From NCBI GenBank assembly GCA_001464195.1, contig LNEY01000033.1:1-64000 (forward strand): a stretch of DNA of 64,000 bases, read 5' to 3'. The position numbers were made by a program, and so were the translations under genes. The notes under the pieces were generated by a model. That model did no database searches and was not told the origin of the DNA. It saw only the letters and a list, made by a program, of their open reading frames with translations. Positions 1-11,642 of the stretch are shown here, piece by piece. Position 1 is the stretch's first letter; each line of letters starts with the position of its first letter. The DNA is from Burkholderiales bacterium Ga0077547 (lineage in GTDB: Bacteria; Pseudomonadota; Gammaproteobacteria; Burkholderiales; Burkholderiaceae_C).

Positions 1-2046
<2,046 letters not shown>

Positions 2047-2098
2047 GCAATTCCTAAATGGGACGGGGGACTCAACCCCCATGGTCTCTAAAGATGGA

Positions 2099-2117
2099 GT
2101 CGAACGCGTTGTTCGAC
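2099..2117. repeat. Short perfect inverted repeat in rpoD leader
   Basis: GTCGAAC and GTTCGAC form a perfect 7-bp inverted repeat around a 5-base centre (GCGTT), about 55 nt upstream of the rpoD ATG, inside the presumed 5' leader. It has no T-tract, so it is not an intrinsic terminator. It could be a regulator site or a leader hairpin; the sequence does not decide. Confidence 0.4.
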
Positions 2118-2259
2118 AAGCCCGGCATTCAGTGAATTGGAATCAGAACCCACCGACCATGTCGCCGGATCAAATCGGCAATCACGCCCATGACCTTGGG
2201 TGTCCGGGTGGATGCTGTCGCAGTCACTGAGAAATGCAGCGATTTCAGCGCAGCAGAGG

Positions 2260-2265
2260 ATTATA
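2260..2265 (-). promoter_or_regulatory. Candidate rpoD promoter -10 box
   Basis: A perfect TATAAT reads on the minus strand in the 275-base dnaG-rpoD gap, about 215 nt before the rpoD start. No convincing -35 hexamer sits at 16-18 nt spacing, so this is a candidate only. The gap otherwise holds a small inverted repeat at 2099-2117 and no ORF with coding character. A separate rpoD promoter downstream of dnaG is usual in proteobacteria, but the assignment here rests on the hexamer alone. Confidence 0.4.
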
Positions 2266-2321
2266 CCGTTTCACGTCGGCAAATGGCGCCGCGGCGGACC
2301 GGGTCGACGGCGGTCCGAGGC

Positions 2322-4160
2322 TCACGTCGGCTGCGGTGTGGCGCGGGTCAAGGCCGCCTTCAGTCGGGATCGACTTTGCATCAGCTGCGCGCTGCGCGCC
2401 TGGATGTCCGGAGACATCAGCCCGGATTCAAACAGCAGTTTCAGCTCGTGATCGACCTCTTGAAGTCGCAACTGATCGAGTAGCAGATCGAGCTGACATT
2501 TCAGATCCGTCTCGCTTTCCGGGTCGTGGAGCTGCGCGATGCGGCGGAGCGTGGCACGGGCGAGTTCGTCGTCATGTTCGGCTCGCGTCAGTTCGTCCAA
2601 CAGCGCCGCAGGTCCGATGGGCCCATGCTCGTGCAGACTGCGCTCGACGCTGGCGAACAGCGCCGCGTAGGGTGCCGTCTGGTCGGCCAGCAGGTCATGC
2701 GCTTCGTCATCGATCTCCCACCAGAGCTCTGCGCGGTGCAGCAGCAGCCACAGCACACGGTCCAACTGGTTGGCGGTGCCCTGACGCGCCGCCCTGACGA
2801 GCCGGCGCGGCGGGGCAGCCACGTCGGTGGCAGGTGAGCGAACTTTCACGGCGCCGGCGGCCCAGAGGTCGCTCAGTTCGCTGATCTCCAAGGTGGCAAC
2901 GTTCGCGATCTCTCCGAGCAGCTGGCGCTTCAAGGCTCCGTCGGGCAGCGCCGACCAGAGTGGGCGGGCGATGGCAAGAAAGCGTGCGCGTCCCTCGGCC
3001 GTCAGCATGTCGCAGCCTTCCCGAGCGGCGGCAACGAGCTGGCGTGACAGCGGCACGGCCTGCTCGATGCAGCGGGCAAAACCGTCGGTGCCGTGCTCCC
3101 GCACATACGAATCGGGATCGTGCTCGGCGGGCAGGAACAGGAAGCGGATGCTGCGCACGTCCGTGGCATGGGGGAGTGCGGCCTCCAACGCGCGACCCGC
3201 CGCCCGCCGCCCCGCTGCATCGCCATCAAAGCTGAAAACCACCGAGTCGGTGAAGCGGAAGAGCTTTTGCACATGCTCGGCGGTGCATGCCGTGCCGAGG
3301 GTGGCGACCGCGTTCGGGAAGCCCAGTTGCGCCAGTGCCACCACGTCCATGTAGCCTTCGACGACCAGGACGAAGCCGTGCTGCCGGATCGCTGCTCGTG
3401 CCTCGAACAGGCCGTACAGCTCACGGCCTTTGCTGAACACCGGAGTCTCGGGCGAATTCAGGTATTTGGGTTCGCCGCGGTCCAGCACCCGCCCGCCGAA
3501 TCCGATCACATCGCCTTGTACCGATCGGATCGGGAACATGATGCGGTCGCGAAAACGGTCATAGCGTTTCGCTTCGGTGGACGGATCATCGGATTCCTGC
3601 GCAATCACCAAGCCGCTCTCTTCGAGCAGTGGATCGTCGTAGCGCGGGAAGGCGCTGGCCAGCGGACGCCACCCGTCGGGCGCATAGCCCATCGCGAAAC
3701 GGGCCGCGATCTCGCCACTCAGTCCGCGTTGCTTCAGGTAGTCGATGGCGCGTGGACTGGCCTTGAGCTGATGTCGGTAATGCGTCGCCGCCCTCGCCAG
3801 CACATCGGCCAACGTACTTTGCCGTTCCTTCAACTGGACTGCGCGGGCGCGCTCTTCCGGGGATCGATCGTCCTGCGGCACGGTCATGCCGACCTGCTGA
3901 GCCAGATCGTTGACGGCATCGAGGAAGCCCATGCCGGCATGTTCCATCAGGAACCCGATTGCGTTGCCGTGCACGCCGCAACCGAAGCAGTGGTAGGTCT
4001 GGCGCGAGGGGCTGACCGCGAAACTGGGGGACTTTTCGCCGTGGAAGGGGCACAAACCCATGTGGTTGGCGCCCGATTTCTTCAAGGTGACGTGTCGGCC
4101 TACGACCTCCGCGATGTCGACGCGGGCAAGCAGATCCTGGATGAACGAGGGCGCGATCAC
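2322..4160 (-). CDS. dnaG: DNA primase DnaG
   Basis: Synthesises RNA primers for replication and works with the replicative helicase DnaB. It is 612 residues, a normal length. The N-terminal CHC2 zinc finger is intact (C37, H40, C58, C61). The TOPRIM catalytic domain follows, with EGYMDV near residue 267 and DGDAAG near 310 supplying the metal-binding acidic residues. The region after about 470 corresponds to the helicase-interaction domain, which is poorly conserved. The ATG at 4158-4160 gives the standard MIAPSFIQDLL start. It is followed by rpoD on the same strand after 275 nt. Confidence 0.97.
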   Translation of the reverse strand: MIAPSFIQDLLARVDIAEVVGRHVTLKKSGANHMGLCPFHGEKSPSFAVSPSRQTYHCFGCGVHGNAIGFLMEHAGMGFLDAVNDLAQQVGMTVPQDDRSPEERARAVQLKERQSTLADVLARAATHYRHQLKASPRAIDYLKQRGLSGEIAARFAMGYAPDGWRPLASAFPRYDDPLLEESGLVIAQESDDPSTEAKRYDRFRDRIMFPIRSVQGDVIGFGGRVLDRGEPKYLNSPETPVFSKGRELYGLFEARAAIRQHGFVLVVEGYMDVVALAQLGFPNAVATLGTACTAEHVQKLFRFTDSVVFSFDGDAAGRRAAGRALEAALPHATDVRSIRFLFLPAEHDPDSYVREHGTDGFARCIEQAVPLSRQLVAAAREGCDMLTAEGRARFLAIARPLWSALPDGALKRQLLGEIANVATLEISELSDLWAAGAVKVRSPATDVAAPPRRLVRAARQGTANQLDRVLWLLLHRAELWWEIDDEAHDLLADQTAPYAALFASVERSLHEHGPIGPAALLDELTRAEHDDELARATLRRIAQLHDPESETDLKCQLDLLLDQLRLQEVDHELKLLFESGLMSPDIQARSAQLMQSRSRLKAALTRATPQPT

Positions 4161-4264
4161 GCCTTCAGTTTAGCGGCGCCTCCGAGCCGAGACGCGGGAG
4201 CCGATCGGCCCACTGAATCAAGCGGCAGACTCCCGGATCCCACCGCCGGGAGCCTGCTGTCAGC

Positions 4265-4573
4265 TCAAACTGCGAAGTCGCTCAACTGGCGGCCAGATGC
4301 CAGCGCAGCTTTCAGCCATTTGGGTTGCAGGCCACGACCACTCCAGGACTCGCCGGTGGCGGCATTGCGATACTTGGCAGCGACCTTGCCACCCTTGGCG
4401 GCGCTGGGTGCGCGCGTGGATGACTTTCCAGAGATGTCGGCGACGGTCAGACCGTATTCCTGCATCAGGCTTCTGACTTGTGCAATGGCGTTGGCAAGTT
4501 CTTGCTTGCGCGTCGACTCAATCGCCTTGTCGAGTTCTGCCTTTTGATTCAGCAATTCTTTCAGTGTCGACAT
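4265..4573 (-). CDS. H-NS family nucleoid-associated DNA-binding protein
   Basis: A 102-residue protein of the H-NS/BpH3 type found in betaproteobacteria. An N-terminal oligomerisation helix (about 1-45, rich in K, E, Q and L) is joined by a basic Ser/Ala/Lys linker to a C-terminal DNA-binding domain containing KYRNAATGESWSGRGLQPKW. This core is the family hallmark that inserts into the minor groove of AT-rich DNA. The ATG at 4571-4573 is preceded by AAAGGAAA, a good ribosome-binding site. It stands alone upstream of dnaG (104-nt gap). It probably acts as a silencer of AT-rich genes and may autoregulate through its own AT-rich upstream region. The family is certain; which paralogue it is cannot be said. 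Confidence 0.95.
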   Translation of the reverse strand: MSTLKELLNQKAELDKAIESTRKQELANAIAQVRSLMQEYGLTVADISGKSSTRAPSAAKGGKVAAKYRNAATGESWSGRGLQPKWLKAALASGRQLSDFAV

Positions 4574-4627
4574 GAGCTTTCCTTTGAACGTAGATTAATT
4601 GGGCACCGTATAAGCGGACGCGATGCG

Positions 4628-4655
4628 AGTATACAAAACTCTGCACGCGATCAAA
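4628..4655 (-). promoter_or_regulatory. Candidate promoter of the H-NS-family gene
   Basis: On the minus strand TATACT (4628-4633) lies 16 nt from TTTGAT (4650-4655), a plausible sigma-70 promoter. It would start transcription about 45 nt upstream of the H-NS-family ATG. The surrounding 4600-4745 stretch is clearly AT-richer than the rest of the window, a typical target for H-NS autoregulation. It is inferred from hexamers only. Confidence 0.5.
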
Positions 4656-4745
4656 CCAAAGCGCCAATAACCAGTGTGAATCAAACCACAAAAACAACGC
4701 TAAGCGTGCGATTTTCGTTTGCGGATCAGTTTCACAAAAAAATAC

Positions 4746-5018
4746 TCATGCGGCTGGTGGAACGTAACCGGCCACCTGTTCTGCGCCGTCGCCGAAAAAG
4801 AAATTCTCCATCTGGCGTGCCAAATACTGGCGAGCGCGCAGGTCCGCAAGATTCAGGCGGTTTTCATTGACGAGCATCGTCTGATGCTTCATCCACAGCG
4901 CCCAGGCTTCCTTGCTGACTTCGTTGTAGATGCGCTTGCCGAGATCACCGGGATAGGGCGAGTAGTCGAGGCCTTCGCCAACCTTTTTCAGATGGATGCA
5001 ATTGACGGTGCGTGCCAT
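4746..5018 (-). CDS. yggX: Fe(2+)-trafficking / oxidative-damage protection protein YggX
   Basis: A 90-residue cytoplasmic protein of the YggX family, implicated in protecting iron-sulfur clusters and trafficking iron. It has the family start MARTVNCI with Cys7, the proline-rich PYPGDLG segment, the KEAWALW motif and the C-terminal [14 protein letters not shown] block. The start is set at the ATG 5016-5018 because GGAG sits 8 nt upstream and the family begins with MARTV; an in-frame TTG two codons upstream is less likely. It is downstream of argA on the same strand (67-nt gap). Confidence 0.95.
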   Translation of the reverse strand: MARTVNCIHLKKVGEGLDYSPYPGDLGKRIYNEVSKEAWALWMKHQTMLVNENRLNLADLRARQYLARQMENFFFGDGAEQVAGYVPPAA

Positions 5019-5085
5019 GGGCAAGTCTCCAGTAACAACGATTTCAGTCAGTGAGCCGCGGGGGCGGCAAGCGAGTGGATGACGC

Positions 5086-6426
5086 TCAGGCCAGTGTCTT
5101 CACCAGCACCTGTGAACGGCGATCCCAGTTGTATTTGCGTTGGCGCGCTTCGGGCAACCAGTCGGGAGGCACCTGCTCGAAACCACGCTTGATGAACCAG
5201 TGCATGGTGCGTGTGGTCAACACGAAGATGCTCTTCAATCCCATCGCCCGCGCGCGCTGCTCGATGCGTTTGAGAATCCGCTCACCATCGCCTTGTCCTT
5301 GTACTTCGGGCGACACGGTCAGGGCAGCCATCTCGCCGGTCTGTTTCTCGGGATAAGGGTATAGCGCAGCACAACCGAATATCACGCCATCGTGTTCGAT
5401 GACTGTGTAGAAATCGATATCGCGTTCGATTTCCGTGCGATCCCTTTTCACCAGGGTGCCATCGTTTTCAAATGGCACGATCAACTGCAACACACCACCG
5501 ATGTCGTCGGCAGTGGCCTCGCGCAGACTTTCGAGTTTTTCGTCGACGATCATTGTGCCCACACCATCGTGGGTGAATGATTCCATCAGCACCGAGCCAT
5601 CGACAGAAAACGGAATGATGTGCACGCGCACGACACCGTTGCGGCTGGCTTTCACCGCATGCTGCAAATAGAAAGCGGTATCGGTGGGTTGCTGGGGATT
5701 GGGCAGCGCCGCCAGCAGTTTCTCGGCATCGGCCAGCGCCAATTCCTGATCGATGGCGCTCTCAGGATCGGTGGTGTCGAGCGGGATGCCCTTCACCTCG
5801 GTGACGTAGATGAGTTTGTCGGCCTGCAAGGAAATCGCGGCGCTCGCGGCCACGTCTTCCATGCTGAGATTGAACGCTTCACCGGTGGGCGAAAAACCAA
5901 ACGGCGACAACATCACCAGTGCGCCAAAGTCCACAGCGCGGCGGATACCGATGGCGTCGATCTTGCGCACCAACCCGGTATGGAGGAAGTCCACCCCATC
6001 GATCACGCCGACGGGCTTGGCGGTGATGAAGTTGCCCGACACCACCCGGATCTGGCTGCCCGCCATCGGCGTGTTCGGCAACCCTTGCGAGAACGCGGCC
6101 TCGATCTCGTAGCGCAATTGCCCGGCCGCCTCCTGGGCGCAGTCGAGCGCGATGGCGTCGGTGACTCGCATGCCGTGACTGAAACGGGAGACGTGCCCCT
6201 TGGCCCTGAGCTGCTCTTCGACCTGCGGCCGAAAGCCGTGCACGAGCACGACCTTGATGCCCATCGCGTGGATCAGCGCCAGATCCTGGGCGAAGGTGTT
6301 GAGCTTGCCCGCGGCGATCAGTTCACCGGCGATGGCAACGACGAACGTCTTGCTGCGGTGCGCGTGGATGTACGGCGCGACCGAGCGGAACCACGGTACG
6401 AACGTGTGCGGGAAAACCAGGCTCAT
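5086..6426 (-). CDS. argA: Amino-acid N-acetyltransferase (N-acetylglutamate synthase) ArgA
   Basis: Catalyses the first step of arginine synthesis, acetylation of glutamate by acetyl-CoA. It is 446 residues, the usual ArgA length. An amino-acid-kinase-like domain (about 20-290), with [10 protein letters not shown] near the N-terminus and [10 protein letters not shown], is followed by a C-terminal GNAT domain (about 300-446) with [15 protein letters not shown] as the acetyl-CoA loop. The start is placed at ATG 6424-6426 ([20 protein letters not shown]), which matches the family. The frame stays open upstream but runs into the divergent hrpA gene. The kinase-like domain is the site of arginine feedback in the family. 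Confidence 0.96.
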   Translation of the reverse strand: MSLVFPHTFVPWFRSVAPYIHAHRSKTFVVAIAGELIAAGKLNTFAQDLALIHAMGIKVVLVHGFRPQVEEQLRAKGHVSRFSHGMRVTDAIALDCAQEAAGQLRYEIEAAFSQGLPNTPMAGSQIRVVSGNFITAKPVGVIDGVDFLHTGLVRKIDAIGIRRAVDFGALVMLSPFGFSPTGEAFNLSMEDVAASAAISLQADKLIYVTEVKGIPLDTTDPESAIDQELALADAEKLLAALPNPQQPTDTAFYLQHAVKASRNGVVRVHIIPFSVDGSVLMESFTHDGVGTMIVDEKLESLREATADDIGGVLQLIVPFENDGTLVKRDRTEIERDIDFYTVIEHDGVIFGCAALYPYPEKQTGEMAALTVSPEVQGQGDGERILKRIEQRARAMGLKSIFVLTTRTMHWFIKRGFEQVPPDWLPEARQRKYNWDRRSQVLVKTLA

Positions 6427-6468
6427 CGTGGCGCTTTGAAATAATGCTCGATTTTGCATGAAGGCCCG

Positions 6469-9400
6469 ATGACGTCTGCCCCGCGAGCCCGCCCGACGCC
6501 CCGCCATGCGCCCCGTGCGAATGAGCCGCTCGCGAACCCGATTCCTCCGATCACCTTCGCCGAGACGTTGCCGGTCTCGGCACGACGCGACGAGATCGCG
6601 AAGGCCATCGAGTCGCATCAGGTCGTCATCGTGTGTGGCGAGACGGGCTCCGGCAAGACCACGCAATTGCCGAAGATCGCTTTGACACTGGGCCGCGGTC
6701 GTGGCGCGGGCGGCCGCGGACTGATCGGACACACCCAACCGCGTCGCATCGCAGCGTCGAGCGTGGCCAGGCGCATCGCGCAGGAGCTCAATTCGCCGCT
6801 GGGAGACATCGTCGGCTTCAAGGTCCGATTCCAGGACCGGCTGTCGCCCGGCGCCAGCGTCAAGCTGATGACCGACGGCATCCTGCTGGCCGAGACGCAG
6901 ACCGATCCGCTGCTACACGCCTACGACACATTGATCATCGATGAGGCCCATGAGCGCAGCCTGAACATCGACTTCCTGCTCGGCTACCTGCGCCAGTTGC
7001 TGCCGAAGCGGCCCGACCTGAAGGTGATCGTGACCTCGGCCACCATCGATGCGGATCGCTTTGCCGATCATTTTGCGAGTGCGGATGGGCCTGCGCCGGT
7101 GATCCAGGTGTCAGGCCGCCTGTTCCCGGTCGAGCAGCGTTGGCGCCCTTTCGAAGACAGTCGAGAGTACGGACTGAACCAGGCCATCACCGATGCGGTG
7201 GACGAACTGTGGATGACTGGGGCAGCCGGTTCCGACGGCGACGTGCTGGTGTTCCTGCCTGGTGAGCGCGAAATCCGCGATGCGGCCGATCACCTGCGCC
7301 GCCACCACCCGCCGGGTGTGGAAGTGGTCCCGCTGTTCGCGCGACTCAGTCAGCAGGAGCAGGACCAGGTCTTCGAGCCTCACAGCGCGCGCCGCATCGT
7401 GCTCGCGACCAACGTGGCCGAGACCTCGCTGACGGTGCCGGGCATCCAGTATGTGATCGACGCGGGCACGGCGCGCGTCAAGCGCTACAGCTATCGCAAC
7501 AAGGTCGAGCAACTGCAGATCGAGCCGACCAGCCAGGCGGCGGCCAACCAGCGCGCGGGTCGTTGTGGCCGTGTCAGCAACGGCATCTGCATCCGGCTTT
7601 ACGACGAGAAGGACTTCGCCAGCCGGCCGAAATTCACCGACCCGGAAATCATGCGTTCGTCGCTGGCGGGTGTGATCCTGCGGATGAAGTCGCTGAACCT
7701 CGGGTTGGTCGAGGATTTCCCATTCATCGAACCCCCGCCGCGCCGTGCGATCGCCGATGGCTACCAACTGCTGGCCGAGTTGGGTGCGGTCGATGAGCAG
7801 AACGAGCTGACGCCAATGGGTCAGGAGTTGGCGCGACTTCCTCTCGACCCGCGCGTCGGTCGGATGATCCTGGAGGCGCGCAGCCGGCAGGCGCTTACCG
7901 AGGTGCTGATCGTGGCCAGCGCGATGAGCGTGCAGGATGTGCGCGACCGCCCGCTCGAAGCGCAGCAGGCGGCCGACGCGGCGCACAAGAAGTTCGATGA
8001 CGAGCGCTCTGAATTCCTCGGCACACTGAAGCTGTGGAAATGGCTCGAAGCTTCGCGCGGTGCGGGCCTCAGCGCGGAAGCATCTGAACCACAGCGCGAA
8101 CACAAGCTCAGCGTGCGCAAGCAGGAACAGCTGCTGCGCGAGCACTTCATCTCGCCGCGCCGCGTGCGCGAATGGCGCGACATCCACTCGCAGCTGCTCA
8201 CCGTGGTGGCCGAGCACGGCTGGCGGCTCAATGCGTCGCCCGCCACCTACGAGCAGCTGCACTTGTCGCTGCTGGCTGGGTTGCTGGGCAACATCGGCGT
8301 GAAGAGCGACGAAGACGAGTGGTACCTGGGCGCGCGAGGTATCCGCTTCTACCGACACCCGGGCATCAACCTGTCGAAGAGGCCGGGACGCTGGATCGTG
8401 GCCGCCGAGCTGGTCGACACGACGCGGCTTTATGGACGAGGCATCGCTGCGATCGAGCCGCAATGGTTGCCGCAGATTGCGGCGCACGTGATCAAGACCC
8501 AGTTGCTCGAGCCGCACTGGGAGAAAAAGGCCGCCGAGGTCATCGCGCTGGAGCGCGCCACGCTGTACGGCATCGTGGTGTACAGCAACCGGCGAGTGAA
8601 CTTCGGCCTGTTGAATCCGGCCGAGGCGCGCGAGATCTTCATCCGCGAGGCGCTGGTCGCAGGCGAGTGGGAGACGCGGCTACCGTTCCTCGCGGCCAAC
8701 CGCAAGCTGATCGAGCAGGTCGAAGACCTCGAGCACAAGTCACGGCGGCAGGATGTGCTGGTCGACGACGAACTGATCTACTCGTCCTACGACCAGCAGC
8801 TGCCGGCCGAGGTGTGCAGCGGTGCGACGCTGGAGCGCTGGTACCGCGACGAGGTCAAGCGCCAGCCCAAGCTGCTGATGCTGACCCGCGAAGAGCTGAT
8901 GCGCCACGAAGCTGCTGGCATCACCACTGCCGCCTTCCCCAAGACCGTGCGGCTCGGCGGCGTGGATTGCTCGGCGGTCTATCTGCACGAGCCCGGCGAT
9001 GCGAAGGACGGCGTGACGGTGACGGTGCCGATCTACGCGTTGAACCAGGTCAGCGACGAGCGCTGCGAATGGCTGGTGCCAGGCATGTTGAAGGACAAGG
9101 TGCTGGCGCTGGTGAAAAGCCTGCACCAGCGCCCGCGCTCGCGGCTGGTGCCGCTGCCTGATTACGTCGCGGAGTTCATCGCCGACATCGGACATGGCTT
9201 TGGAAGCGGCAGCCTGGTCGATGCCGTACTCCAACATGTGCGAGACAGAACGCAGCTGGACGTGAAGCGTGCTGACTTCAAGGCCGAACAGATCCCGGCG
9301 CACCTGTTCATGAACTTCCGCGTGGTCGACGAGCATGGCCGCCAGCTCGGCACGGGCCGCCATCTGGCGACACTGAAGGCGGAGCTGGGCAGCCAGGCAC

Positions 9401-10410
9401 GTTCGGCCTTCCAGGCGCTGGCGCAGCTGAAGACGCCCGCGAGGGCGACGTCTCTCGCCGACGCGAAGGCGCAGAACCTGGCAAAGCCCGTCGAGTCGCT
9501 GCGAACCCGCGACAAGGTGGAGCCGGTCGACGCGCGGCCTGCCACATCGGTTTCGAGTGCAGAGGCGCTGTACACCGACTGGACCTTCGGCGAGCTGCCC
9601 GAGTTGCTTGAAGTGCGCCGTGGCGCGCAGACCATGGTCGGCTTTCCGGCACTGATCGACCGCGGAACGGCGGTTGCGATCGAGGTCTTCGACGAGCCCG
9701 CCAGCGCCTCCTCGCGCCACCGCGACGGCTTGCGGCGGCTGGTCGCGCTGCAAATCCGCGAGGCCCTGAAGTACCTGGAAAAAAACATTCCTGACCTGCA
9801 GAGGATGTCGGTGCTTTACTTGGCGTTGGGCACGGCAGAGGAATTGCGCGAGCAGATCATCGGCTTGGCCATTGACCGCGCCTTTCTCGCGGATCCACTG
9901 CCTACCGACGGGGCCTCTTTCAGTCGCCGCGTGGACGAAGGGCGAGGGCGGCTGACCTTGATTGCCAACGAGATCGCGCGCGCGGCGCAGGCCGTGCTGC
10001 TCGATCTTGCTGCAGCCGCACGCAAGCTGAAGGACGTGCGGGCGCCCAAGGAGGTGTCCGAGGACATCGAGGCGCAGCTTGCTCGCCTGGTGACCAAGCG
10101 ATTCCTTCAAACAACGCCCTGGCCACAACTGGCCCACCTGCCGCGCTACCTGAAAGGCGTGGTGATGAGGCTCGACAAGTGGCGCTCGGACCCGACCCGC
10201 GATACTGCGCGCATGGCTGAATTGCGACCCATCGAGCAACGCTACCTGCGAGCGTTGGCCGAGCGCAAGGGCGTGCGCGATGCGCGCTTGGAGGAATACC
10301 GCTGGCTGATCGAGGAACTGCGCATCAGCCTCTTCGCGCAGGAGTTGCGCACGCCGCAGCCCGTTAGCGCAAAACGACTAGACAAGGTGTGGAGTCAACT
10401 GACTCAGTAA
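6469..10410 (+). CDS. hrpA: ATP-dependent RNA helicase HrpA
   Basis: DEAH-box helicase of 1313 residues, in the range of bacterial HrpA; the family acts on mRNA processing and ribosome rescue. Walker A GETGSGKTT is at residues 57-65 and the DEAH box at 158-161. ATSATID (motif III), NVAETSLT and QRAGRCGRV (motif VI) follow. Helicase-associated and OB-fold regions come next, then the long C-terminal DUF3418-type region typical of proteobacterial HrpA, to the end. The ATG at 6469 is chosen; an in-frame TTG at 6454 is possible. It is divergent from argA, with only 42 nt between starts. Confidence 0.96.
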   Translation: MTSAPRARPTPRHAPRANEPLANPIPPITFAETLPVSARRDEIAKAIESHQVVIVCGETGSGKTTQLPKIALTLGRGRGAGGRGLIGHTQPRRIAASSVARRIAQELNSPLGDIVGFKVRFQDRLSPGASVKLMTDGILLAETQTDPLLHAYDTLIIDEAHERSLNIDFLLGYLRQLLPKRPDLKVIVTSATIDADRFADHFASADGPAPVIQVSGRLFPVEQRWRPFEDSREYGLNQAITDAVDELWMTGAAGSDGDVLVFLPGEREIRDAADHLRRHHPPGVEVVPLFARLSQQEQDQVFEPHSARRIVLATNVAETSLTVPGIQYVIDAGTARVKRYSYRNKVEQLQIEPTSQAAANQRAGRCGRVSNGICIRLYDEKDFASRPKFTDPEIMRSSLAGVILRMKSLNLGLVEDFPFIEPPPRRAIADGYQLLAELGAVDEQNELTPMGQELARLPLDPRVGRMILEARSRQALTEVLIVASAMSVQDVRDRPLEAQQAADAAHKKFDDERSEFLGTLKLWKWLEASRGAGLSAEASEPQREHKLSVRKQEQLLREHFISPRRVREWRDIHSQLLTVVAEHGWRLNASPATYEQLHLSLLAGLLGNIGVKSDEDEWYLGARGIRFYRHPGINLSKRPGRWIVAAELVDTTRLYGRGIAAIEPQWLPQIAAHVIKTQLLEPHWEKKAAEVIALERATLYGIVVYSNRRVNFGLLNPAEAREIFIREALVAGEWETRLPFLAANRKLIEQVEDLEHKSRRQDVLVDDELIYSSYDQQLPAEVCSGATLERWYRDEVKRQPKLLMLTREELMRHEAAGITTAAFPKTVRLGGVDCSAVYLHEPGDAKDGVTVTVPIYALNQVSDERCEWLVPGMLKDKVLALVKSLHQRPRSRLVPLPDYVAEFIADIGHGFGSGSLVDAVLQHVRDRTQLDVKRADFKAEQIPAHLFMNFRVVDEHGRQLGTGRHLATLKAELGSQARSAFQALAQLKTPARATSLADAKAQNLAKPVESLRTRDKVEPVDARPATSVSSAEALYTDWTFGELPELLEVRRGAQTMVGFPALIDRGTAVAIEVFDEPASASSRHRDGLRRLVALQIREALKYLEKNIPDLQRMSVLYLALGTAEELREQIIGLAIDRAFLADPLPTDGASFSRRVDEGRGRLTLIANEIARAAQAVLLDLAAAARKLKDVRAPKEVSEDIEAQLARLVTKRFLQTTPWPQLAHLPRYLKGVVMRLDKWRSDPTRDTARMAELRPIEQRYLRALAERKGVRDARLEEYRWLIEELRISLFAQELRTPQPVSAKRLDKVWSQLTQ

Positions 10411-10453
10411 GTGATGTCCGCAGCGGCTGTTGTTCGGCATACAATGCAAGGCT

Positions 10454-10530
10454 CGGGGCGTAGCGCAGCCTGGTAGCGCACCTGGTTTGGGACCAGGTGG
10501 TCGTGAGTTCGAATCCCACCGCCCCGACCA
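10454..10530 (+). tRNA. tRNA-Pro (anticodon TGG)
   Basis: A 77-base cloverleaf. Acceptor CGGGGCG pairs with CGCCCCG, the anticodon stem CCTGG/CCAGG encloses loop TTTGGGA (anticodon TGG, reading CCA), and the T-arm is GTGAG-TTCGAAT-CCCAC shaped. The 3' ACCA (discriminator plus CCA) is encoded. A -10-like TACAAT lies at 10440-10445, just upstream. It sits 43 nt after the hrpA stop codon. Confidence 0.97.
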
Positions 10531-10632
10531 ACTTCCCACGTTCAGTGCCCCGCACTGAGATCTCTCTGGTGACGCATTCCCGCCTTGGCGAATTCGGATC
10601 CACCGGATTCGACGCAGCGGTCACGGTCAACG

Positions 10633-10706
10633 GTGGCGGTAGCTCAACCGGATAGAGCACCAGCCTTCTAAGCTGGGGGTTACAGGTTCGATTCCTGTCC
10701 GCCGCG
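10633..10706 (+). tRNA. tRNA-Arg (anticodon TCT)
   Basis: A 74-base cloverleaf to the discriminator. The acceptor GTGGCGG pairs with CCGCCGC, with one U-G wobble at pair 2-71. The D-arm is GCTC/GAGC, the anticodon stem CCAGC/GCTGG has loop CTTCTAA (anticodon TCT, reading AGA), and the T-arm is ACAGG-TTCGATT-CCTGT. The discriminator G is followed by CCC, so the CCA tail is not encoded and must be added by the nucleotidyltransferase. It lies 102 nt after tRNA-Pro, so the two may be cotranscribed. Confidence 0.93.
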
Positions 10707-10759
10707 CCCCACGAATACACTGGCCCTGCCATGTTCGCCGCACCCGTGTCGATCTCTTC

Positions 10760-11548
10760 ATGTTTCTGCGCACGGAACCAGTGCGATTTGACGGCATGCT
10801 GCCCGGTTTGAAGCGGTGGTGGACCCGCAGCCTCGGCCATGCTGATGCAGGCCTTGATGCCATCGAGACTTGGGCCGCTCAGGCCGGTATGCGCTACCGC
10901 CGCGATGAGGGTGGGCTGCGGTTTGTCATCGAAGCGCCGTCCGCAGGCCAGACCATGCGCATGGAATGGGGGCCGACGCAGCGGAGCTACATCGCCGGCG
11001 ACGAACTGCGCATCCGGCTCGATCTGAATCTGCCTGGGGCCTTGCAGGTGCTGGCCATGACCCGCCCGCTGATGGAGCGGCTTGAACACGAGACCTTCGA
11101 GCGCTACACGCAGGAGGCGCAGACCATCATCGACATGTCGCACCCGGAAGAGATGCGCTGGTTGGCGATGTTCCCGAAGATCGATCTCTCGTTCGACAAG
11201 TTGCTTCAGTCGCGCTTCGGGGTACTCGGCGTGAACACCGTGCTTGCAATGGCCTGGGTCAATGGGCCGTTGGGCGAGCAACTCGCCAAGGCCACGCAGA
11301 ACTTGTTGGCCAGCGAAGAGCCGTTCGTATTGATGGCGTTGCGCGGCAAGATGTACCTGCGGCTGCAACTGGCGCAGCCGAGCCCGGAATCGCTCTCGCA
11401 GTGCCTCACGGTCTTCGATGCGGCGGTGCAATCGGCATTGCAACTGACGGGCCAGATGTCCCCCGACGGCGGAGATTGGTCGGCCACGGCGGGCAGTTCG
11501 TGGTTGGTGCACAGCGCGTTGGATGACCCAAATCACGGTCCGCGCTAG
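10760..11548 (+). CDS. Conserved-looking protein of unknown function
   Basis: 262 residues, not recognised. There is no signal peptide and no clear membrane segment. It is a mixed alpha/beta soluble-looking protein with a basic N-terminus (LKRWWTRSLGHADAG), a middle with ALQVLAMTRPLMERLEHETFERYTQ, and Trp, Met and Leu scattered through. Codon use and GC pattern match the neighbouring real genes, and no competing frame is plausible. The ATG at 10760 is 53 nt after tRNA-Arg; an in-frame ATG at 10796 (MLPGLKRWW) is an alternative, and neither has a strong ribosome-binding site. It lies alone between the tRNAs and the FimV-like gene, so context does not suggest a role. Confidence 0.75.
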   Translation: MFLRTEPVRFDGMLPGLKRWWTRSLGHADAGLDAIETWAAQAGMRYRRDEGGLRFVIEAPSAGQTMRMEWGPTQRSYIAGDELRIRLDLNLPGALQVLAMTRPLMERLEHETFERYTQEAQTIIDMSHPEEMRWLAMFPKIDLSFDKLLQSRFGVLGVNTVLAMAWVNGPLGEQLAKATQNLLASEEPFVLMALRGKMYLRLQLAQPSPESLSQCLTVFDAAVQSALQLTGQMSPDGGDWSATAGSSWLVHSALDDPNHGPR

Positions 11549-11642
11549 CGCGTTGCCTTTGGCGCCCTTGATCGGCGATCCAAACCGAGGCCGCATGCTA
11601 GAGTGAATTTTCGCTACGTTTCCCGGATCTGAGTCCCTGAGC

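Noticed and set aside
5086-6738. ArgA extended at the N-terminus to a 550-residue protein
   Set aside because: The extra 104 residues overlap hrpA and are unlike ArgA; family length and start fit the ATG at 6424-6426.
7111-8517. A 468-codon open frame antisense to hrpA
   Set aside because: Its translation is His/Arg/Gln-rich with no recognisable motifs and it mirrors the wobble-position GC bias of hrpA on the other strand.
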